Shown here one piece after another: positions 58,589 through 64,000 of a DNA stretch of 64,000 nucleotides. Within the stretch, counting starts at the first letter, position 1. Every line of letters starts with the position of its first letter. The translations under genes were made by a program, and so were the position numbers. The notes beneath the pieces are model-generated. The model was not told where the DNA came from, did not search any database, and was given only the letters and a program-made list of their open reading frames with translations. Origin of the DNA: Streptomyces dioscori (GTDB taxonomy: Bacteria; Actinomycetota; Actinomycetes; Streptomycetales; Streptomycetaceae); assembly GCF_003024195.1 (NCBI RefSeq), contig NZ_KZ679044.1, positions 152,978 to 216,977 on the forward strand. Direction: 5' to 3'.

Positions 58589-60643
58589 GTGCTCACTCGT
58601 ACCCGGCTGACCGCGGTGGCCGCCACGGCCTCCCTCGTCACCGTCGGCGGTCTGCTCACCGCCGCCCCCGCCTCCGCGGCCGTCACCTGCGCCTCTCCCC
58701 TCTGGAAGGCGCAGTACTTCGGCAACTCCGCCTTCAGCGGCACCCCGAAGCTGACCGCGTGCGACTCCGCCGTCGCGGAGAACTACGGACGCGGCGACCC
58801 GCCCGGCGTCACGCTGCCCAAGGACAACTTCTCCGTCCGCTGGTCCCTCACAAGGGACTTCGGCTCCGGCGGCCCCTTCCGGCTCTCCGCCGCCACACAG
58901 GACGGCATGCGCGTCTACGTCGACGGCGTACGGAAGATCAACCTGTGGAAGAACGTCTCCACCACCGCCCGCAAGACCGTCGACCTGACCATTCCGGCAG
59001 GCAAGCACACCCTCCGCGTGGACTACGTCGCCTGGACGGGCGTCGCCCAGGCCGCGTTCACGTACGCCCCGCGCACGACGGCCGCGGTCGACACGGTCAA
59101 ACCGCTCGCCCCGGCCGACTTCAGGGGCAACTACAACCAGGACACCACGAAGGCCATCCTGCGCTGGAACGCGAACAACGAGATGGACCTCGCCGGTTAC
59201 CGCGTGTACCGGCGGCTGGGCACCGCCCCGTGGGCGAAGGTCAGCGGCACGGCGCCGGTCACCTCCCTGTCCTTCGTGGACGCGACACCGGCCACGGGCC
59301 AGACCTTCCTGTACGAGGTCCGCGCCGTCGACAAGGCGGGCCGCGAGTCGACCGGCAGTTCCGACGTCACCGTCGCGAGCGTGGACCGTACGGGCCCCGC
59401 GGCGCCGTCCCGTCTCACGGTCACCACTGACGCGTGGTGGGCCACCCTGGCCTGGCAGGGGGCGCCCGACGCCGCGACGTACGAGATACAGGCCGCCTCC
59501 ACGGCCACCGGCCCCTTCGAACTGCTGGGCACGACGACCACGACGACGTACCGCACCAGCGCGCCCGAGAACACCGCCCGTCACTACCGGGTCCGCGCGC
59601 TCGACGCGCTCGGCAACCCGTCGCCGTACACCACCGTCACCGGCGACGGCGTCGACCGCACCCCGCCGAAGTCTCCTTTCTCCCTCGCCGCCATCGCCCG
59701 CGTCGGACACACCGAGGTGTACTGGAAGCAGCCCGACGGCTTCGACGAGGACTTCTCCAACGGCGGGACGTACCGCGTCTACCGCTCGCCCGGCAAGACC
59801 CTCGACCCGGCCACGCGCACCCGCGTGACCTGCACCGAGGACAGCGACGAGACCAACTCCGGCGGCATCTGCGAGGACGTGGACATGCCCGCGGGCACGT
59901 ACGTGACGTACGCCGTCGCGGCGGTCGACCCGGCCGGCAACGAGTCGGCGCTGTCCGCCCCGCACGTCGTCCGCACCGGTGACCGCGTCGCGCCCGGCCC
60001 GGTCACCGGCGTGCGGGCCACCCCGCGCGCCGACGGCATCCTGCTGAGCTGGGCGGCCCCGACCGAGGACGATGTCGAGCACTACGACGGATGGACCGGA
60101 GTCCGGCAGACCGACGGCACGATCAAGTGGCTCGGCTCCGCGGACTGCCGGGAGGGCACGAGCGACCCGCTCGCGGTCCTCTGCGGCGACCTGCCGGACG
60201 GCGAGACGTACGTGTACGCGATCGTCGCCAGGGACCGCTGGGGCAACGCCCTGCACCCGACCGACCCGAAGGTCACCCCCGTCGAGGCCACCGAACTGGA
60301 CGTCAGGCCGTCCGTGCCGGTCACCCGCAACTGGGAACTCGGCCCCACAGCCAACGGAACCGTGATCGGCGGCCCCACCGAGGACGGCCCGTCCGTCGGC
60401 TGGAACTGCACCAGGACACCCGAGTGCGACACGGCGGCGGGCTACCGGATCACCCGCTGGAACCCCACGACGAAGACGTACGCGCCCCTGCACACGGACC
60501 TGCTGCCACCGGACACCCGCAGATACACGGACACCAGCGCCGACCGGGGCACCACGCACTTCTACACCCTGCAGGCGATACGCCCCGACGGCACGGTGGC
60601 GGGCACTCACGTATGGGGCTGCGTATTTCAGGACCGGGTGTAG
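58589..60643 (+). CDS. Secreted PA14-like/fibronectin type III protein
   Basis: The 684-aa precursor has a signal peptide (VLTRTRLTAVAATASLVTVG, cleaved after PASA near 31). A PA14-like domain follows (WKAQYFGNSAFSG, VRWSLTRDFGSGGPFRLSA, GMRVYVDGVRKINLWK; about 38-165). Four FnIII-like repeats come next (starts such as LAPADFRGNYNQDTTKAILR, PAAPSRLTVTTDAWWATLAW, VTGVRATPRADGILLSW), and a C-terminal Cys-containing region. It is a likely glycan-binding surface or secreted protein. GTG at 58589 with GAAAGG 12 nt upstream starts the signal peptide; the longer open frame upstream is not coding. Confidence 0.78.
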   Translation: MLTRTRLTAVAATASLVTVGGLLTAAPASAAVTCASPLWKAQYFGNSAFSGTPKLTACDSAVAENYGRGDPPGVTLPKDNFSVRWSLTRDFGSGGPFRLSAATQDGMRVYVDGVRKINLWKNVSTTARKTVDLTIPAGKHTLRVDYVAWTGVAQAAFTYAPRTTAAVDTVKPLAPADFRGNYNQDTTKAILRWNANNEMDLAGYRVYRRLGTAPWAKVSGTAPVTSLSFVDATPATGQTFLYEVRAVDKAGRESTGSSDVTVASVDRTGPAAPSRLTVTTDAWWATLAWQGAPDAATYEIQAASTATGPFELLGTTTTTTYRTSAPENTARHYRVRALDALGNPSPYTTVTGDGVDRTPPKSPFSLAAIARVGHTEVYWKQPDGFDEDFSNGGTYRVYRSPGKTLDPATRTRVTCTEDSDETNSGGICEDVDMPAGTYVTYAVAAVDPAGNESALSAPHVVRTGDRVAPGPVTGVRATPRADGILLSWAAPTEDDVEHYDGWTGVRQTDGTIKWLGSADCREGTSDPLAVLCGDLPDGETYVYAIVARDRWGNALHPTDPKVTPVEATELDVRPSVPVTRNWELGPTANGTVIGGPTEDGPSVGWNCTRTPECDTAAGYRITRWNPTTKTYAPLHTDLLPPDTRRYTDTSADRGTTHFYTLQAIRPDGTVAGTHVWGCVFQDRV

Positions 60644-60708
60644 CCGCACCGAGTCCAGCCGGACCGGGGCCGGTGAGCCGGCACCGGTCCGAGGAGTTTG
60701 TCGGCCTC

Positions 60709-60746
60709 GGGGTCCTGGGCGCCTGCAGGACGGCGTCCAGGACCCC
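60709..60746. terminator. Hairpin terminator between convergent genes
   Basis: GGGGTCCTGG+GCGCC pairs with GGCGT+CCAGGACCCC across TGCAGGAC, with one mismatch. It sits between the PA14/FnIII and FG-GAP genes. Confidence 0.75.
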
Positions 60747-60767
60747 GGTAGGCACGCCGTGCCCGCG

Positions 60768-62255
60768 TCAGTTCTCCACGTGCGGGCTGGAAAGGGCGGC
60801 GCCGAAGGAGCCCTTCATTCCGTGGACGGTGATGCCGGCGGCCTTGCCGCACAGGTTGACCGAGCCGTTCAGGAGGGGGCCGGACGCCGAGCCACGGGCG
60901 ATCCAGAAGCAGCCGTCGGAGTTCTCGTCGGGGGCGCCGACGATCGTCTCGGCCTTGCCGTCCTTGTCCAGGTCGGCCAGGTGGACGGCCGCGCCGAACC
61001 TGTCGCCGGCCTCCGCGGCCCCGGGGACACCCGTCGTGCTCTGCGTGTAACCAGCCGCCTCGGCCGTCGTCAGGCCGGAGGCGGAGCCGCGCAGCAGGAC
61101 AGCGGTGCCTGCCGAGGCGAGCGACCCGACGGCCTCGTCGGGGGAGCCGACCAGGACGTCGGCGTACCCGTCGGCGTCGACGTCGCCGACGCTCAGGGAC
61201 TGGCCGAACCAGTCGCCCCACTCCGCGGTGCCGGGGACACCCGCCGTGTCCTGGTGGAAGACCTCCGGCTGCTGCCCGGCGGTGATGCCCTGGGCACTCC
61301 CGTGGAGGACCTGGATCTCGCCGCCGCGGTGGGCCGCGGGGGTGGGGGCGTTGAAGTGGGAGTCGTCGCCCGCGATACCGGTGACGAGGTCGCCGTAACC
61401 GTCGCCGTCGATGTCGCCGATCTGCCCCGCGTGGCCGTCGGCGTACGGCAGCTCGACGCCCTGGTTGACGAACGGGTCCTCGGGGTCGGGGGCACCCGCG
61501 TCGAGAGTCACCGGTCCGCGGATGTCACCGTCCGTGGGACCGGCCAGGTAAAAGCGCTCAGCCGTGCCGTCGCCGTTCACGTCCCCCATCACCACGCCAC
61601 GGGCGTTCTCCCGCCACTCCAGATAGCGGGCGGCGGCCTCACCGGTGCGAGTGAAGGGGCCGCTGTAGGAGGCGGGGGTGCAGCCCGAGCCGACGCCGAC
61701 CTCCGGGGCGCCGTCGCCGTTCATGTCGCCCGTGGCGATGGACATGCCGAACCGGCAGTAGGTCCTGCCCTCGCCGTACCCGGCCGGCGGGGCGATGGTC
61801 GCGCCGCCCTTCAGCCCGTCCGGTCCGCCCCACACCACGGTCACGGAGCCTCGTGACGCGACATCGCCGACGTCCTCGCCCGGGGCGCCGACGAGCAGGT
61901 CGGCATAGCCGTCCCGGTCGAGGTCGGCACTGCTCACCGTCCTGCCGAAGCGGTCGGACTCCTCGGCTGTGCCGGGGACACCCGTGGTCGCCTGGGTGAT
62001 GACCGTGCCCCGGGTGGCGCTCACCGAGGACGCGGAGCCGTAGAGCACGACGACCGATCCGGCCTCCTGCACCGTGCCGCTGGCGGCCCCCGGAGCTCCG
62101 ACGGCCAGGTCGCGATAGCCGTCACCGTTGAAGTCGTCCTGCACGGCCGCGGAGTTGGCCCCCTTGTAGGGCGCGGCGGCGGACGACGTCACCAGGGCGA
62201 GGGTGACGGCGACGGAGGCGGTGAGCACGGCGACCGCCGTGACTGCTCTACGCAA
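60768..62255 (-). CDS. Secreted FG-GAP (integrin-like propeller) protein
   Basis: The 495-aa precursor has a signal peptide (RRAVTAVAVLTASVAVTLAL, cleavage near 30) and FG-GAP repeats with Ca2+-binding DxNxDG/DxDxDG loops: DDFNGDGYRDLAVGAPGA, ADLDRDGYADLLVGAPGE, GDMNGDGAPEVGVG, GDVNGDGTAERF, GDIDGDGYGDLVTG, GDVDADGYADVLVGSPD and ADLDKDGKAETIVGAPDE. It is a seven-bladed propeller, probably adhesive or secreted. The start is TTG at 62255: AAGGAG lies 6 nt upstream and the signal peptide begins exactly there, whereas in-frame ATGs further up precede non-signal sequence. Confidence 0.85.
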   Translation of the reverse strand: MRRAVTAVAVLTASVAVTLALVTSSAAAPYKGANSAAVQDDFNGDGYRDLAVGAPGAASGTVQEAGSVVVLYGSASSVSATRGTVITQATTGVPGTAEESDRFGRTVSSADLDRDGYADLLVGAPGEDVGDVASRGSVTVVWGGPDGLKGGATIAPPAGYGEGRTYCRFGMSIATGDMNGDGAPEVGVGSGCTPASYSGPFTRTGEAAARYLEWRENARGVVMGDVNGDGTAERFYLAGPTDGDIRGPVTLDAGAPDPEDPFVNQGVELPYADGHAGQIGDIDGDGYGDLVTGIAGDDSHFNAPTPAAHRGGEIQVLHGSAQGITAGQQPEVFHQDTAGVPGTAEWGDWFGQSLSVGDVDADGYADVLVGSPDEAVGSLASAGTAVLLRGSASGLTTAEAAGYTQSTTGVPGAAEAGDRFGAAVHLADLDKDGKAETIVGAPDENSDGCFWIARGSASGPLLNGSVNLCGKAAGITVHGMKGSFGAALSSPHVEN

Positions 62256-62391
62256 CGGAACTCCTTGATCTGACAACAGGTGTTCCCATGACGCGCACGC
62301 CGTACGAAAGGTTGTACGCCCGGGTGCGGCTGCCGCGACAGGTGTGAGTGCGTGGTGGTACCGCATCGGAGCCGACGGGTGGACCCGGCAA

Positions 62392-62427
62392 TGTTGGTCA
62401 CATATTCTTCTATGTACATCACCAACA
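62392..62427. promoter_or_regulatory. Candidate VapBC operator
   Basis: TGTTGGT (62392-62398) and ACCAACA (62421-62427) form an inverted repeat around AT-rich sequence (ATATTCTTCTATGTACAT) just before the antitoxin gene. Autoregulation by VapBC is typical of the family. Confidence 0.5.
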
Positions 62428-62445
62428 TCACGTGGGAGGCACGGT

Positions 62446-62667
62446 ATGTCCGTGACCCAGATCGACATCGATGACGACGCCCTGGAGCGCGCCATGGCTC
62501 TGGCTCACGTCAGGACCAAGAAAGAGGCGGTCAATCTCGCTCTGAACTTCTACGCCGAGCAGCAGGAGCGTGCGGCGCGCATAAGCCGTCACTTCGAGCG
62601 TGCACATGAGTGGGGTGCCGTCGAGGACGCCGAGCGTCTGCACCGGGCGGAGAAGCACAGCCGGTGA
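62446..62667 (+). CDS. vapB: VapB-type antitoxin
   Basis: The 73-aa protein has a short N-terminal DNA-binding part of the VapB/ribbon-helix-helix type (VTQIDIDDDALERAMALAHV, RTKKEAVNLALNFYAEQQ), then a charged C-terminal tail that would wrap the toxin (HEWGAVEDAERLHRAEKHSR). The ATG follows GGGAGG. Its stop overlaps the toxin start (GTGA). It should neutralise the adjacent PIN toxin and repress the operon. Confidence 0.88.
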   Translation: MSVTQIDIDDDALERAMALAHVRTKKEAVNLALNFYAEQQERAARISRHFERAHEWGAVEDAERLHRAEKHSR

Positions 62668-63074
62668 TCTACCTGCTCGACACATCCGGCCTGGTCCGGC
62701 TGCTCCGCGATCCAAAACTGCAATCGGCCTGGTACGACGCGATCGATGCCGGCGCCATCGCGTCCTGTTTCGTGCAACGCGCCGAGTTCCTGTACAGCGC
62801 CCGACATGGCCGCGAGTACGACGAGATCGCGGAAATGTTCTCTGACCTCTATCCCGACGTCGCGGTACCGAAGAACGCGGGGCGTTGGATCAGCGCGGTG
62901 CAACACCGTATGGCCCGGGCAGGGGAGCATCGCAGTGCCTCGGCAGTGGACCTCGTCATCGCAGCCACTGCCGCCCACCACGGTCTGACCGTCCTCCATG
63001 ACGACGCCGGCTACGGCAGCATTGCCCGGCATGCGTCCGACCTGATCGAGTGCAACGTCCACGACGTCGTCTGA
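62664..63074 (+). CDS. vapC: VapC-type PIN-domain ribonuclease toxin
   Basis: The 136-aa PIN domain has the acidic metal-binding residues: Asp6 (IYLLDTSGL), Glu41 (QRAEFLYSA), Asp96 (SASAVDLVIAATA) and Asp114/115 (VLHDDAGYG). It should be a Mg2+-dependent endoribonuclease acting on tRNA or other RNA unless bound by VapB. Start is GTG overlapping the antitoxin stop. It ends 103 nt before the terminator of the tRNA-Gly fragment, on the chromosomal side of the inferred attachment site. Confidence 0.92.
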   Translation: MIYLLDTSGLVRLLRDPKLQSAWYDAIDAGAIASCFVQRAEFLYSARHGREYDEIAEMFSDLYPDVAVPKNAGRWISAVQHRMARAGEHRSASAVDLVIAATAAHHGLTVLHDDAGYGSIARHASDLIECNVHDVV

Positions 63075-63176
63075 CGTACTTTTTGCCGACCGACAGGTGC
63101 TTTAGGTTCGAACGCGAGGCTTCTGGCCGACGCCGTAGCGCACGCCCCGCCCACCGGTCTGGACAACGGACAACAA

Positions 63177-63203
63177 GAAACCCCCGGGCCGCCGGCCTGG
63201 GGG
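63177..63203 (-). terminator. Intrinsic terminator downstream of the tRNA fragment
   Basis: On the minus strand CCCCCAGGC...GCCCGGGGG is followed by TTTCTTGTTG. This is the arrangement expected for the native end of a tRNA gene. Confidence 0.65.
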
Positions 63204-63210
63204 CTCCGCA

Positions 63211-63258
63211 TGGAGCGGGTGACGAGAATCGAACTCGCACTCTCAGCTTGGGAAGCTG
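63211..63258 (-). pseudogene. 3' half of tRNA-Gly(CCC), probable attachment-site remnant
   Basis: On the minus strand the sequence gives an anticodon stem-loop CAGCTTCCCAAGCTG (63244-63258; anticodon CCC), variable loop, a T arm (GCGAGTTCGATTCTCGT, 63222-63238), acceptor 3' strand CACCCGC and encoded TCCA (63211-63214). Upstream, where the D arm and acceptor 5' strand (GCGGGTG) should be, is unrelated sequence. Integrases that use tRNA genes duplicate just this 3' part, so this looks like the distal att copy. The element would lie on the 5' side, at higher coordinates. Confidence 0.8.
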
Positions 63259-63500
63259 CGGGCATTTGCGGGCGGTTCGGGAGCTGACCTGGGCGAACGA
63301 GTTAGGTGCTGCCTCGCCGGAGGCGGCGGCTTTCACCGTGATTCCCCGCTGTTCCCCGCTCGATCTGGTGCGCTTGTGGTGCGGCCCGGGTGCGCGCACC
63401 AGACTTCACAACCCTCTGTGCCGTAGCTCTACAGAAACCAACCGATGACGGTCACACAGGTTACTCGGGGTGTTGGAAGGAGGTTAAAAGTTGGTGGTGG

Positions 63501-64000
63501 TCACCGAGGTTGCCGTACAGATGCAGCCGCTTCCCGGGCGTATGCGAGGTTGTTGCGGCTGGTGAGGGTGTCGGGGTGGGTGTCGCCGAGTACCTCCACC
63601 TGCTGGGCGAGGGTGGCTTCCAGCAGCGGGATGGCCCGGTCCAGATCCCCCGCCGTGTAGTAGGCGTATGCAAGGTTGTTGCGGCTGGTGAGGGTGTTGG
63701 GGTGGGTGTCGCCGAGTACCTCCACTCGTTGGGCGAGGGTGGCTTCCATCAGCGGGATGGCCCGGCCCAGATCCCCCGCCGTCTGATAGGCGCTGGCGAG
63801 GTTGTGGCGGCTGGTGAGGGTGTTGGGGTGGGTGTCGCCGAGTACCTCCACTCGTTGGGCGAGGGTGGCTTCCAGCAGCGGGATGGCCCGTCCCAGATCC
63901 CCCGCCGTCTGATAGGCGCTGGCGAGGTTGTTGCGGGTGGCGAGGGTGTCGGGGTGGGTGTCGCCGAGTACCTCCACCTGCTGGGCGAGGGTGGCTTCCA
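63501..64000 (-). CDS. TPR-repeat protein, C-terminal part (runs off window)
   Basis: At least 166 residues are visible, made of 42-residue tetratricopeptide repeats of the kinesin-light-chain type (EVLGDTHPDTLATRNNLASA, YQTAGDLGRAIPLLEATLAQ). The units are nearly identical in DNA (126 bp). The last repeat is followed by YAREAAASVRQPR and the stop. The 5' part lies beyond 64000. In Streptomyces such repeats often form the sensor end of NB-ARC/STAND proteins, some of which act in defence; whether that holds here cannot be seen. It lies on the inferred element side of the tRNA remnant. Confidence 0.85.
   Translation of the reverse strand, partial: EATLAQQVEVLGDTHPDTLATRNNLASAYQTAGDLGRAIPLLEATLAQRVEVLGDTHPNTLTSRHNLASAYQTAGDLGRAIPLMEATLAQRVEVLGDTHPNTLTSRNNLAYAYYTAGDLDRAIPLLEATLAQQVEVLGDTHPDTLTSRNNLAYAREAAASVRQPR
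63541..64000 (-). repeat. 126-bp tandem repeats encoding TPR units
   Basis: GTGTCGCCGAGTACCTCCAC recurs at 126-bp spacing (near 63580, 63706, 63832, 63958) with very few differences between units, indicating recent expansion or gene conversion. Confidence 0.85.

Larger units (their letters stand above)
63075..63500. other. Gene-free stretch containing the tRNA remnant
   Basis: Between the vapC-like stop and the TPR gene stop there is a terminator (63177-63203), the tRNA-Gly 3' fragment (63211-63258), and about 240 nt without a recognisable gene. The only long plus-strand frame here reads through the tRNA and gives the well-known spurious GDENRTRT peptide. Confidence 0.6.

Noticed and set aside
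63050..63448. A 132-codon protein ending in a GDENRTRT-type motif
   Set aside because: This peptide is a known artefact of translating the complement of a tRNA gene; the tRNA-Gly fragment lies within it.
1..64000. Insertion sequences, rRNA genes or a secondary-metabolite cluster
   Set aside because: No transposase, rRNA or polyketide/NRPS-type gene was seen in any frame.

Overview
The window is high-GC actinobacterial DNA and almost certainly Streptomyces. Third codon positions are strongly G/C. Families typical of Streptomyces are present, including DUF5707-, DUF6215-, SCO2400- and SCO4225-like proteins. There are many two-component systems, many secreted proteins, several candidate leaderless starts, and a DmdR/IdeR-type iron box. 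All functions below come from motif recognition by eye. No database search was run.

Layout. 0.1-9.3 kb holds a TatA-like/TerD pair facing a BlaI-type repressor, a Spo0M-like protein, two tandem CNNM/CorC-type membrane proteins behind a 25-codon leader ORF, a GNAT acetyltransferase, a zinc-ribbon membrane protein, a MerR regulator and a GvpU-like protein. 9.3-12.2 kb is a cold-shock group: CspA-like protein, DEAD-box helicase and a small conserved protein. 12.4-21.9 kb has a 32-bp tandem repeat, a secreted lipase, an MMPL transporter, a NarL-type two-component system, a DUF4394 protein, a PucR regulator and a DUF5707 protein. 22.1-27.9 kb has an unusual kinase with two kinase-like modules, its regulator, a membrane protein and a GH5 glycosidase. 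27.9-31.2 kb is a ligJ-ligI-MFS operon for the lower protocatechuate/gallate 4,5-cleavage route. 31.4-34.6 kb is an OmpR-type two-component system with a TAXI solute-binding protein. 34.7-36.8 kb is a beta-propeller/Ig-like exported protein behind a structured leader with a terminator-like hairpin.

36.8-45.4 kb is the most interesting block. A perfect iron-box-like site lies upstream of a three-gene operon: a divergent glutamate-synthase-like protein of 1911 aa, a CysJ/CPR-type diflavin reductase that overlaps it by 4 bp, and a HemS/HmuS-like protein. No gltD lies beside it. I infer an iron-limitation-induced redox system in which the diflavin reductase replaces the usual GOGAT small subunit.

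45.4-62.3 kb contains an SVGS-repeat protein, a PAP2 phosphatase, a second tandem-module kinase system paralogous to the one at 22 kb, an endolysin-like amidase, two DUF4232-like exported proteins, and several large secreted proteins (subtilase-tail-like, polysaccharide deacetylase, PA14/FnIII, FG-GAP). 62.4-64 kb has a VapBC toxin-antitoxin pair, then a 3' half-copy of tRNA-Gly(CCC) that looks like an attachment-site remnant, then the 3' end of a TPR-repeat gene that runs off the window. Sequence above about 63.26 kb is therefore probably an integrated element.

A dispersed repeat with core GCGCAGTTCCCCGCGCCCCT or its GCGCCGTT variant occurs at about 0.03, 12.4, 23.6-23.8 and 27.7-27.9 kb. 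At 23.6 kb it interrupts a kinase gene without breaking the frame.
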